From the NCBI GenBank assembly GCA_024683975.1, contig JAIKXR010000054.1, positions 1 through 51,095 of the forward strand: 51,095 nt of DNA, in the 5' to 3' direction. The stretch is from Paludibacteraceae bacterium (GTDB taxonomy: Bacteria > Bacteroidota > Bacteroidia > Bacteroidales > Paludibacteraceae). Below, in pieces: positions 43,252-51,095 of the stretch (positions within the stretch are counted from its first letter, which is position 1; each line of letters opens with the position of its first letter). Under the pieces are notes generated by a model. That model was not told where the DNA came from. It searched no databases and saw nothing but the letters and a program-made list of their open reading frames with translations. The translations under genes were made by a program, and so were the position numbers.

Positions 43252-44610
43252 ATGAAAAAAACATTTCCATTTACTATGACCGTGAGCCTTTGTGCTCTTT
43301 TGTGGATTGCTCTATGCCCTGTTCAAGCAGACGACCATGTGATGGCAGCCACGCGGTCTTACGAAGCCAAAGAGGCACCGGCACAGTTGACCCTGAGCCT
43401 GAAAGAGGCGCAAGACTATGCCGTTGAGGGCAACCGCACGCTGCGCAATGCCTCATTAGCCGTTCAGGAAGCCTATGCACAACGCTGGCAGACGATAGCC
43501 GCTATGCTGCCGTCGTTAGATGCCGGCTATGCCTATACCAACTACCTGGGATATAGCGCAGAGATGTCCACCGCAATGGGCTCATTCAATATCAATATGC
43601 CCAATGTGGGTGCCTTCTCGCTGACCGCAGCCATCGGACTGAACGGGCAAGGCATCGTTGGGGCACTGATGCAGAACCTTGCCATTGATATGAAGAAGAT
43701 TGCGTTAGAGCAGACCGAAACCGAACTGCGAGCCAATGTGCGCACCGCCTATGTGAGTCTGTTAGCATTGCAAGACATCGCCCAACTCTTGGACAGCAGC
43801 CTTGTCAATATAGAGACCTTGGCAGATATGACCCAGCAAACAGTGGATGCCGGAGCTGCCGAGCAGACCACAGCCGACCAAATCAAAGTGCGCATCAACA
43901 CACTGCGCACCAACATACAGAACAACAAGTACAACATTGAGTTGGCAACCAATTCATTGCGTGTGTTATTAGCCGTTCCTGCCGAGACACAAATCACCTT
44001 GACGGAAAGCATCGACCAGTTACTCTCCGCCGAAGCCGTGATGGATCAATTAGCTGCCAACTACAACATTAACAACAACCTCAACTACCAACTGCTGGTC
44101 AAGAACACAGAACTGGCTCATAAGAACCTACAGATGGCTGGCTGGGCCTACGGTCCGACGGTCAGCCTTGCCTACAACTACTCCAACCAAACCTACTACG
44201 GCGAAGGCGGTATGCGCATGACTCCTCCCAATGTGGTACAAGTGAATGTGTCGCTACCCCTGTGGTCAAGCGGCAAACGCGCAGCCGGTGTAGTGGAAAA
44301 GAAAATAGCCTACGAAGAGGCGAAGAACACCCTTGCCGAGACCACCGACAACCTCGGCATACAATACCAGCAACTGCGTTTCAGCCTACAGAACGCCTAC
44401 GAAACCTACATGAACGAGAAGGAGAACATCGCCGTTACCCGACGCGTGTTTGCCTCCACAACCAACAAATACCGCTGGGGTACAGCGTCCAATCTCGAAC
44501 TGACCAATGCCTCCAACGACCTTATCTCAGCCGAATCGACCTACGTGCAGGCTGTACTGTCGTTAGTCAGCGCACAGGTTGAATTGGACAAATTCTTGAA
44601 TAATAAATAA
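43252..44610 (+). CDS. TolC-family outer-membrane efflux protein
   Basis: A 452-residue outer-membrane channel subunit of the tripartite pump encoded with the next two genes. After a signal peptide (MKKTFPFTMTVSLCALLW to QADD) it shows two copies of the TolC-type helical repeat, with LSLKEAQDYAVEGNRTLRNA near the N-terminus and LPLWSSGKRAAGVVEKKIAY in the second half. The frame is open from 43069 inside the regulator gene, but the start at 43252 gives the signal peptide. It lies 10 nt before the adaptor gene. Confidence 0.9.
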   Translation: MKKTFPFTMTVSLCALLWIALCPVQADDHVMAATRSYEAKEAPAQLTLSLKEAQDYAVEGNRTLRNASLAVQEAYAQRWQTIAAMLPSLDAGYAYTNYLGYSAEMSTAMGSFNINMPNVGAFSLTAAIGLNGQGIVGALMQNLAIDMKKIALEQTETELRANVRTAYVSLLALQDIAQLLDSSLVNIETLADMTQQTVDAGAAEQTTADQIKVRINTLRTNIQNNKYNIELATNSLRVLLAVPAETQITLTESIDQLLSAEAVMDQLAANYNINNNLNYQLLVKNTELAHKNLQMAGWAYGPTVSLAYNYSNQTYYGEGGMRMTPPNVVQVNVSLPLWSSGKRAAGVVEKKIAYEEAKNTLAETTDNLGIQYQQLRFSLQNAYETYMNEKENIAVTRRVFASTTNKYRWGTASNLELTNASNDLISAESTYVQAVLSLVSAQVELDKFLNNK

Positions 44611-44619
44611 ATACACAAT

Positions 44620-45642
44620 ATGAAAAAGACCTTATTCATTGCATTAGCGGTATTCACACTGACCGCATGCAGCCAGAAATCGACCAACAAACCCGGTCAG
44701 ACAGCCGGTGAAGCCGAAGAGCGCGTTGAGCAAGTGCGCACCACCGTGCTCCACGAGCGTGAGATACAGCGCGAGATCTCCGTCTCCACCAACCTGCAAG
44801 GCTATCTGACACAGAATGTGGCACCCTCGCTGACGGGTAAGATTGAGCATATCTACTGCGAAGTAGGCGACCCCAAACAAACGGGCGATATGCTCGTTCG
44901 TATGGACCAGACCCAATACAAGACAACCAAGATAGCTTTAGGAAACCTCTCCGTTGAACTCAACCGCGTGGAGCAGCTTCTCCGTTCCGGTTCAGCCACC
45001 CAACAGCAATATGACCAACTCAAGGCTCAATATGACCAGACCAAGGAGCAGTTGGATTTCCTTGAGCAGAACACCTATGTGAAAGCTCCGTTTGCCGGTG
45101 TCATTTCCGCCAAGACCTATGAGGACGGCGAACTCTACGGCGGACAACCCATCGTGGTACTGACCCAAATAAACCGCCTTAAAGCCCTTGTAGCCATTCC
45201 GGAAATGTATTTCCCGCGCATCAAACAAGGTATGAACCTGACGCTGACGAGCGAAATCTATCCCGACCTTGTGTTCCCCGCTACGGTGGAAGTGGTTTAT
45301 CCGACCGTGGATGCGTCTTCTCACACGTTCCAAGTCAAGATTCGTATCCCCAACGACAGGAATCTGCTGCGTCCGGGTATGTACGTAACCACCACCATCG
45401 GTCTGGGTATAGAGAAAACCATCGTAGCTCCCTATCAAGCCGTTGAGAAACTGGTGGGTGCCAACGACCGCTACGTATTCCTCAACAACAACGGCTATGC
45501 AAAACGCGTGAGCGTCACATTAGGACAACGCTTTGACCAAGATGTGGAAATCATTGCACCCGAAATAGTGGAAGGTGTCGAAATGGTGACCACCGGACAA
45601 CATAAATTAGTGGACGGCGTGAAACTCAATATTGTTCAATAA
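44620..45642 (+). CDS. RND efflux periplasmic adaptor lipoprotein (HlyD/AcrA-like)
   Basis: A 340-residue membrane fusion protein linking the RND pump to the TolC channel. It is a predicted lipoprotein (LTACSQ). The family layout is visible: a first lipoyl half (NVAPSLTGKIEHIYCEVGD), a short coiled-coil hairpin (~110-150), the second lipoyl half (YVKAPFAGVISAKTYEDGE), and beta-barrel and membrane-proximal parts (FPATVEVVYPTVD, LRPGMYVTTTIGLG). The hairpin is short compared with AcrA. It lies 45 nt before the pump gene. Confidence 0.92.
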   Translation: MKKTLFIALAVFTLTACSQKSTNKPGQTAGEAEERVEQVRTTVLHEREIQREISVSTNLQGYLTQNVAPSLTGKIEHIYCEVGDPKQTGDMLVRMDQTQYKTTKIALGNLSVELNRVEQLLRSGSATQQQYDQLKAQYDQTKEQLDFLEQNTYVKAPFAGVISAKTYEDGELYGGQPIVVLTQINRLKALVAIPEMYFPRIKQGMNLTLTSEIYPDLVFPATVEVVYPTVDASSHTFQVKIRIPNDRNLLRPGMYVTTTIGLGIEKTIVAPYQAVEKLVGANDRYVFLNNNGYAKRVSVTLGQRFDQDVEIIAPEIVEGVEMVTTGQHKLVDGVKLNIVQ

Positions 45643-45648
45643 TTCAGG

Positions 45649-45666
45649 ATGCCGTTGTCTCGGCAT
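45649..45666 (+). other. Small hairpin between adaptor and pump genes
   Basis: ATGCCG (45649-45654) and CGGCAT (45661-45666) form a 6-bp stem with a 6-nt loop followed by TTTTA. It could be a weak intra-operon attenuator or an RNA-stability element; it may equally have no function. Confidence 0.35.
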
Positions 45667-45687
45667 TTTAACAGTCTCTAAAAAAGT

Positions 45688-48600
45688 ATGGCAATCTATA
45701 AATCAGCAATCCAAAAGCCCGTAACCACCGTCCTCATCTTCGTGGCGGTGATAATCATCGGCGTGTATAGTTTTTTAAAGCTGCCTATTGACCAGTTCCC
45801 CGAGATGGATCCTCCATATATAACGGTTATGACAACGTATCCGGGTGCCAGTGCCAGCGAGATGGAAACCAACGTGACCAAGATTATGGAGAACGCCCTG
45901 ACCTCCGTCGATCACCTCAAACATATCACTTCGCAGAGTAAGGATAATATCTCAATGGTCGATCTGGAGCTGGAGTGGGGGGCAAACATGGACGAGGCAG
46001 TCAACGACGTGCGTTCGTTCGTCGATATGGCAGCCAATAACCTGCCTGACAACTGCGCCAAGCCTGTCATCTTCAAACTCTCCACATCCTCAATGCCTAT
46101 TTGTCAGTACTCCATTACCGCCGACGAGACCTATGCCGGATTGGACAAGATACTGAACGATGAGGTTGTACCCCAACTCAACCATATTGACGGAATAGGT
46201 AATATTTCTTTGTCGGGTGCGCCGGACAGGTACGTGTATATCAATATTGACCAGCAGAAATTAGATGCCTACGGACTGACATTGGAGCAAGTAGGACAAG
46301 TTGTCAGTGCCAATAACCTAAACCTCTCGTCAGGTACAATCAAGATGCCGCAAGAGCAGTATCAGATGCAGGTTCGTTCGGAATATATTGAGTCATCCGA
46401 AATTGCCAATTTAATGGTTACTATGACCCCTCTCGGACAACAGGTTTTTATCCGCGATATAGCTACCGTCAAAGATACCATCAAAGACCTCTCGCTTGAC
46501 GAGAAGACCAACGGTCGTGAAGCAGTACGTTTGGTGATAGCCAAACAAACGGGTGCCAACACCGTGCAGGTGTGCCGCGATGTACGCAATGAACTTGCTA
46601 AGATACAGAAACAACTGCCTACCGATGTGAAGATTGAAAAGATTTACGACTCATCCGAGAACATACAGAATAGTATCAACTCCTTGGAAGAGTCGGTACT
46701 CTATGCCCTACTCTTCGTTGTGTTGGTCGTTCTCTTCTTCCTCGGCAAATGGCGCGCGACGTTCATTATCGGTATCACCATTCCTATTGCCCTTATTGTG
46801 GCTTTCATCTATTTGGGTTTAGCCGACTCGTCCATCAACATCATTTCGCTCTGCTCGCTGACCATCGCTATCGGTATGGTTGTGGACGATGCGATTGTGG
46901 TGTTAGAGAACATCACGCGCCATGTGGAGCGTGGTGAGGACCCGCACGAGGCTGCTATCTATGCTACCAACGAGGTGTGGGTCAGCGTCATTGCCACGAC
47001 CCTTGTGTTAGTCGCCGTGTTCGTGCCGCTGACAATGCTCAACGGTATGGCGGGCATTATGTTCCACGAATTAGGCTGGATTGTTACCGTGGTATGCTGC
47101 ACCTCCACGGCTGTCGCTATCACCTTGACACCGATGCTCTGCTCCAAGCTGTTGAAAGCCAAGAAAGTGCACGTCGATGAAAACGGTCGGCTGGTGGATG
47201 ACGAAGCCGGCAAGAAGAGTTGGTACGACCGCACTGTAGTCCGTGCCTTAGACAAATTAGACGAATACTATGCCAAGTCCCTGGGTTGGTGTCTTCAGCA
47301 CAAAGTCATCACGCTGTTCGCTCTCTTGGCTTTCTTCATTGCTTCACTTATGCCTGTGTTCATGGGCAAGATTGGTACGGACTTTATGCAGCAGCAGGAT
47401 AATGGTCGTCTGAGCATTACCGTCAAGCTGCAACGCGGTACACGTATCGAAGAAACCCTCAAGACAGCCCGCCGATTGGAAGCACGTTTTACAGAATTAG
47501 TGCCGGAGATTCAACTTATCAACACCTCCGCCGGTTCCAATGACGATGCATCTATCGCCGCCTTGTTCTCCTCGACGATGAACAACAAGATACAGATGAC
47601 CGTCCGCTTGCCCAAGAAATGGGAACGCAAGCGCGACATTTGGACCATTGCCGAGATTCTGCGTCAGGAGATGGCACGCTATCCCGAAATCACCGAATAT
47701 CAATGTAATGTATCGTCAGGCGGTCCCGGTGGCGGCAATACGGTAGATCTTGAGATTTACGGCTATGATTTCGACAAGACCAGTCAACTTGCCGAACAGT
47801 GCCGCCAACTGATTAAGGAACTTCCGGGCGCGCGCGACGTCAATATCAGCCGCGAAGACGACCGTCCCGACATCAAAATTACCGTCGATAAGGAAAAAGC
47901 GTCCCGCCTCGGATTGAGTTCCGCCACCATCTCCACCTACTTGCGCAACCGCGTGGCAGGTATGTCGTGCGGCTACCTTAAGGACGACGGTTCGGAGTAC
48001 GACATCGTTGTGCGACTGATGGAAGAAGACCGCAACTCCATATCCGATGTGATGAATCTCTCCATTCCCACTGCCACAGGCAAAGCCGTCAAACTGAGCG
48101 AAGTGGCTACGGTCGGCGAGTATTGGGCACCGCCCACCATCGAGCGCAAAGCGCGCCAGCGTATCGTTACGGTCAAAACGACCCCCTATAATACCACCCT
48201 TGGCGAATTGGCACAAGCCATTGAGTCGCAGGTTGTTCCGCAATTGGACATACCCGTGGGCTACTCCACACACATAGGTGGTAACTACGAAACGCAACAG
48301 GACACTTTCTCCGACATGGGGCTGCTATTATTCCTCATTATATTCCTGGTATATGTTGTAATGGCATCGCAGTTTGAGTCGCTTGCCAAGCCTGGTATCA
48401 TTATGTTCACCGTACCTTTCGCCTTGTCGGGTGTGATACTCGCATTGTGGCTCACAGGTCGCTCATTGGATATGATTGGTGCCTTGGGTCTGGTGCTGCT
48501 GGTAGGTATCGTTGTGAAGAACGGTATCGTATTGGTGGACTATATCAACCTGATGCGAGAGCGCGGATATGAACTTAACCAAGCCATTCAGATGTCCGGT

Positions 48601-48900
48601 CGCAGCCGTATGCGTCCCGTGCTAATGACTGCCTTCACCACCGTCTTGGGTATGATTCCTATGGCAGTGAGCAACGGCGAAGGAGCCGAGATGTGGCAGC
48701 CGTTGGGTATCGTGGTTATCGGCGGTCTGACCGTCAGCACCTTCCTGACCCTCTATGTGGTGCCCGTACTGTACGGCTTGTTCTCACGCCACGGGGACCG
48801 CGACAAACTGACTGCCCTCCGCAAAAAATACATATTTATGAATATCAATGTGAAGTCGAAAGACGAAAGTCACACGTCTAAAGCTGAAAAACAATTATGA
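45688..48900 (+). CDS. RND-family efflux pump permease (AcrB/HAE1 type)
   Basis: A 1070-residue inner-membrane proton-driven pump. The N-terminus (KSAIQKPVTTVLIFVAVIII, then LPIDQFPEMDPPYI) and the two large periplasmic loops are typical. The fourth membrane helix carries the proton-relay aspartates in GMVVDDAIVVLENI, and the second half repeats the layout (VVKNGIVLVDYINLMRERG, RPVLMTAFTTVLGMIP). The periplasmic porter motif PGASASEMETNVTKIMENAL is also seen. It fits the hydrophobe/amphiphile exporter group rather than metal exporters, so drugs, bile salts or detergents are likely substrates (inference). Its last bases overlap the next gene as ATGA. Confidence 0.95.
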   Translation: MAIYKSAIQKPVTTVLIFVAVIIIGVYSFLKLPIDQFPEMDPPYITVMTTYPGASASEMETNVTKIMENALTSVDHLKHITSQSKDNISMVDLELEWGANMDEAVNDVRSFVDMAANNLPDNCAKPVIFKLSTSSMPICQYSITADETYAGLDKILNDEVVPQLNHIDGIGNISLSGAPDRYVYINIDQQKLDAYGLTLEQVGQVVSANNLNLSSGTIKMPQEQYQMQVRSEYIESSEIANLMVTMTPLGQQVFIRDIATVKDTIKDLSLDEKTNGREAVRLVIAKQTGANTVQVCRDVRNELAKIQKQLPTDVKIEKIYDSSENIQNSINSLEESVLYALLFVVLVVLFFLGKWRATFIIGITIPIALIVAFIYLGLADSSINIISLCSLTIAIGMVVDDAIVVLENITRHVERGEDPHEAAIYATNEVWVSVIATTLVLVAVFVPLTMLNGMAGIMFHELGWIVTVVCCTSTAVAITLTPMLCSKLLKAKKVHVDENGRLVDDEAGKKSWYDRTVVRALDKLDEYYAKSLGWCLQHKVITLFALLAFFIASLMPVFMGKIGTDFMQQQDNGRLSITVKLQRGTRIEETLKTARRLEARFTELVPEIQLINTSAGSNDDASIAALFSSTMNNKIQMTVRLPKKWERKRDIWTIAEILRQEMARYPEITEYQCNVSSGGPGGGNTVDLEIYGYDFDKTSQLAEQCRQLIKELPGARDVNISREDDRPDIKITVDKEKASRLGLSSATISTYLRNRVAGMSCGYLKDDGSEYDIVVRLMEEDRNSISDVMNLSIPTATGKAVKLSEVATVGEYWAPPTIERKARQRIVTVKTTPYNTTLGELAQAIESQVVPQLDIPVGYSTHIGGNYETQQDTFSDMGLLLFLIIFLVYVVMASQFESLAKPGIIMFTVPFALSGVILALWLTGRSLDMIGALGLVLLVGIVVKNGIVLVDYINLMRERGYELNQAIQMSGRSRMRPVLMTAFTTVLGMIPMAVSNGEGAEMWQPLGIVVIGGLTVSTFLTLYVVPVLYGLFSRHGDRDKLTALRKKYIFMNINVKSKDESHTSKAEKQL

Positions 48901-49190
48901 AAAGCGTACTAATCATATTCAACCAAGCCAATACGGAGCGTGTGGAATACATGCTCGACACCTTGCACATCAACGGATTCACCTTTTTAGAAGAAGTACA
49001 GGGGCGCGGCACCAACGGCGGTGAGCCTCGTCGCGGAACGCATACATGGCCCGAGATGAACTCTGCTGTTATGACTGTGGTAGAAGACAAAATGGTAGAT
49101 ACGCTGCTCGAAAGTGTACAGAAACTGGATGCACGTAACCCTGAAGTAGGGGTACGTGCATTCGTCTGGAACATCGAGCAAACAGTATGA
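48897..49190 (+). CDS. PII-like small protein coupled to the RND pump
   Basis: A 97-residue protein whose first ~40 residues (SVLIIFNQANTERVEYMLDTL, NGFTFLEEVQGRG) follow the beta-alpha-beta pattern of the PII/GlnB superfamily, and whose second half (AVMTVVEDKMVDTLLESVQKL) follows the second repeat. The segment in place of the T-loop is short (TNGGEPRRGTHTWPE) and lacks the uridylylated Tyr region of GlnB, so it is not a classical nitrogen regulator. It starts within the pump stop (ATGA) and ends in an ATGA with the lipid-kinase gene. PII-like proteins in RND operons are known in other lineages (DUF3240 in metal-pump operons). Effector and partner are unknown; the pump is the obvious candidate partner. 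Confidence 0.65.
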   Translation: MKSVLIIFNQANTERVEYMLDTLHINGFTFLEEVQGRGTNGGEPRRGTHTWPEMNSAVMTVVEDKMVDTLLESVQKLDARNPEVGVRAFVWNIEQTV

Positions 49191-50155
49191 ATGGCTTGCA
49201 TATCATAATCAATCCGTATTCGGGTAAGCGCGCCTTATTACGTCAGCGGTACTACCTTTTCCGCTTGCTGCAAGAGCGTAGAGAAGCCTATCGTTACCAC
49301 GTTACAGCCTACGCCAACCACGCCACTGAAATAGCCCGTGACATAGTTGAGAAAGGCGGCAGACGACTGCTCATCCTTGGCGGAGACGGCACATTAAGCG
49401 AGAGTATCAACGGCATTATGTGCGCCCGTCTGTCAGAAGCCGAACGACAACAAGTGCAAATAGGTATTATGCCCAGAGGTACGGGGAACGACTTCGGACG
49501 TTTCTGGCATCTTACCCGCAATTACCGACAAGCCATTGACCATTTTCTTACAGGTCAACCCCACCTTATTGATATCGGCTGCGTCACGTTCAAGCGTAAT
49601 GACGATGTACACCGCCGCTTTTTCGTCAATTCGTTAGGCTTTGGCGTCGATCCTCTCACTTGCATGTATGCCGACCGCTTGAAACCTTATATCGGGTCTC
49701 ACCACGTCAATTACCTCTTCGGGCTTTTCCGTGCGTTAGGCAGACAGCAACCTATCCCTATGACCCTTTCCGTGGACGACAAGCCACTATTAGACAGCGG
49801 ACTATACACAATGAGTATCGGGAATGGACCCTATTCGGGAGGCGGCATACGACAGAACCCTACCGCCGACCCGAGAGACGGCATACTGAACGGGATGTTC
49901 GTCGAAAAACCTACCCTGAAAAGAATTGCACAAGCCCTACCCCATTTGTTTAACGGTCATCTGACACAAATAGACTTCGTACATAGTCTGAAGGGCAAGC
50001 ACATACAGATAACTACCGACCGGCACCTGATGATAGAAGCTGACGGGATTTTGCAACATTTTACAGGTTCATGTACCATCAGTTGCATCCACAACGCAAT
50101 ACAATTTATTGCGCCTGCCGATATAGCCCCCTACCAATCTAACGAAACAGAATAG
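49187..50155 (+). CDS. Diacylglycerol-kinase-family lipid kinase (YegS/DgkB-like)
   Basis: A 322-residue cytoplasmic lipid kinase of the DAGK catalytic family, which phosphorylates diacylglycerol or related lipids with ATP. The N-terminus has HIIINPYSGKR, the nucleotide-binding LLILGGDGTLSESING, and IMPRGTGNDFGRF. The C-terminal beta-sandwich includes SIGNGPYSGGGIRQNPTADP and LMIEADGI, all family signatures. Its start overlaps the PII-like gene as ATGA, so three consecutive genes are translationally coupled. It could recycle diacylglycerol from envelope synthesis, or make a lipid signal; the substrate cannot be told. Confidence 0.9.
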   Translation: MNGLHIIINPYSGKRALLRQRYYLFRLLQERREAYRYHVTAYANHATEIARDIVEKGGRRLLILGGDGTLSESINGIMCARLSEAERQQVQIGIMPRGTGNDFGRFWHLTRNYRQAIDHFLTGQPHLIDIGCVTFKRNDDVHRRFFVNSLGFGVDPLTCMYADRLKPYIGSHHVNYLFGLFRALGRQQPIPMTLSVDDKPLLDSGLYTMSIGNGPYSGGGIRQNPTADPRDGILNGMFVEKPTLKRIAQALPHLFNGHLTQIDFVHSLKGKHIQITTDRHLMIEADGILQHFTGSCTISCIHNAIQFIAPADIAPYQSNETE

Positions 50156-50167
50156 CGACAGCAGACT

Positions 50168-50845
50168 GTGAAACAAATTGTTATTTTTGATTTAGACGGC
50201 ACGTTGCTCAATACGATAGCCGACCTCGGCGCGGCGTGCAACCACGCCCTTGCCCGCTGCGGTCTGCCCACACACGCCCCGGAAGATTACCCGCGACTGG
50301 TGGGCAACGGCATCAACCGCCTGATTGAGCGTGCCTTGCCCGAAGCATACGCCGCACTTGGCGAAGAGGAGCGGACGCGGCAGGTGATGCGCGTCCGCCA
50401 GGAATTCGTACCGTATTACAACAACCACAACTGCGACCTCACACATCCCTACGAGGGCATTACCGATGTATTGGAAGCACTGAAAAAGAAAGGTATCCGC
50501 CTTGCCGTTGCAAGCAACAAGTACCACGAAGCCACTCTGCATATAGTGCGACATTTCTTCGGCAACACATTCGACTGCGTTTACGGTGAGAGGGAAGGCA
50601 TTCCGCGCAAACCTGACCCACAGATTGTCCGCGACATATTGCAAGCGGCAGGTGGTCAAGAAAATGGAATAACACAACACACGTTGTATGTGGGTGACAG
50701 CCCTGTTGATATTGAAACAGCCCGGCGCGCCGGTGTGCCTGTTGCAGCTTGCACGTGGGGATTCGCTTCGCGGGAAGAACTGACAGCAGCCCGACCCGAT
50801 TTCATTATTGACAGTCCGCCGGATATTATTGCCCTGACCGAATAA
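50168..50845 (+). CDS. HAD-family phosphatase, phosphoglycolate phosphatase-like
   Basis: A 225-residue hydrolase of the haloacid dehalogenase superfamily, closest in layout to phosphoglycolate phosphatase (Gph). All four motifs are visible: the nucleophile Asp in FDLDGTLLNT, motif II Ser in LAVASNKYHE, Lys in PRKPDPQIV, and acidic motif IV in YVGDSPVDIETARRAG. The helical cap follows motif I, as in subclass I HADs. The start is GTG at 50168, the only start that keeps the full KQIVIFDLDG strand. It lies 12 nt after the lipid-kinase gene and its 3' end overlaps the convergent plug gene by 20 nt. Confidence 0.88.
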   Translation: MKQIVIFDLDGTLLNTIADLGAACNHALARCGLPTHAPEDYPRLVGNGINRLIERALPEAYAALGEEERTRQVMRVRQEFVPYYNNHNCDLTHPYEGITDVLEALKKKGIRLAVASNKYHEATLHIVRHFFGNTFDCVYGEREGIPRKPDPQIVRDILQAAGGQENGITQHTLYVGDSPVDIETARRAGVPVAACTWGFASREELTAARPDFIIDSPPDIIALTE

Positions 50846-51095
50846 GACGATACCCGACCAATCGGTCGTAACGACCACCGACAGGCCGGTAATAAACGGC
50901 TATCGTGTAGGTGTTTTCGGTCTGCCAGTGCGACCCTTCTGTTCTGATCAGCGTCGCTTCCTGCTGACCTTTCGGCACAAACCAATACTGATAGTCATAA
51001 CCGCCTTGCTTGAGCAACGCATTCATATAATAGCAATGTCGCTCATTATCATACTGCATACGGTTGTTGAGCGTCAACTGATTGCCGAACAAATC
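50826..51095 (-). CDS. T9SS plug protein (DUF5103), C-terminal part only
   Basis: About 89 C-terminal residues of a minus-strand gene that continues beyond the right edge. The visible sequence (GNQLTLNNRMQYD, LKQGGYDYQYWFVP, GSHWQTENTYTIAVYYRP, DRLVGY) matches the end of the DUF5103 family, whose Flavobacterium member was identified as the plug that closes the SprA translocon pore of the type IX secretion system. Together with porT and porE it supports an active T9SS in this genome. The 3' end overlaps the HAD phosphatase gene by 20 nt in convergent orientation. Confidence 0.8.
   Translation of the reverse strand, partial: DLFGNQLTLNNRMQYDNERHCYYMNALLKQGGYDYQYWFVPKGQQEATLIRTEGSHWQTENTYTIAVYYRPVGGRYDRLVGYRLIRSGQ

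Noticed and set aside
48897..49190. Classical GlnB/GlnK nitrogen regulator
   Set aside because: The T-loop Tyr and ATP-binding signatures are missing and no amtB or glutamine synthetase gene is near.

Overview
The window looks like the chromosome of a Bacteroidales bacterium (phylum Bacteroidota). Several independent signs agree. Clear promoters have the Bacteroidota form TTTG-N19/20-TAnnTTTG rather than -35/-10 boxes. Rho has a long disordered Gln-rich N-terminal insert, and RF1, GlyRS, enolase and YidC are of the Bacteroidota type. Three type IX secretion (T9SS) genes are present: porT, porE and the plug protein. BACON/FISUMP-like lipoproteins and a giant surface protein of InlB-type repeats add to this. 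I do not assign a family or genus.

Layout: 1-2395 (+) holds the end of glyS and an overlapping DUF389 membrane protein, closed by a hairpin. 2581-4442 holds 11-bp repeats and, on the minus strand, a lipoprotein whose C-terminus looks like the target of a diversity-generating retroelement (DGR); its probable promoter lies about 400 nt upstream across a second repeat array. 4577-7438 (+) is an envelope-lipid operon (cdsA, LpxL-like acyltransferase, family 2 glycosyltransferase). 7440-15359 (-) is eno with its own promoter, then (in transcription order) yidC, rho, aroQ, porT and a beta-helix lipoprotein. 15600-20723 (-) is an operon led by a bactofilin: bactofilin, DUF1015, porE, thyA, folA. 20826-24439 (-) is ffh, prfA, mltG. 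24571-26757 (-) is a secreted M4 metalloprotease with its own promoter and terminator. 26829-38875 (-) is a three-gene unit: a 2848-residue surface protein, a 118-residue protein with a sorting-tail-like C-terminus, and an AsmA-like protein started by a GTG that overlaps the previous stop. 39772-42506 (+) carries a carboxypeptidase-regulatory-domain protein and an MscS channel, separated by two arrays of short repeats. 42632-50845 (+) is a TetR-TolC-adaptor-RND pump operon that continues, with ATGA overlaps, into a PII-like protein, a diacylglycerol-kinase-type lipid kinase and an HAD phosphatase. The right edge (-) cuts the T9SS plug gene.

The genes fit one theme, envelope biogenesis and surface display. 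Phospholipid and lipid A synthesis, YidC, SRP, MltG, bactofilin and AsmA build the envelope; PorT, PorE and Plug belong to the T9SS; the giant protein, the metalloprotease and the lipoproteins are likely surface or exported products.

The most unusual signals are the DGR-like C-terminus, the repeat-rich leader of that gene with Shine-Dalgarno-like repeats, a recurring 11-bp tandem-repeat period at five unrelated loci (one inside the signal-peptide codons of the giant gene, where copy change would shift the frame), and a PII-like protein coupled to an RND pump. No RNA genes, insertion sequences or CRISPR arrays were seen.
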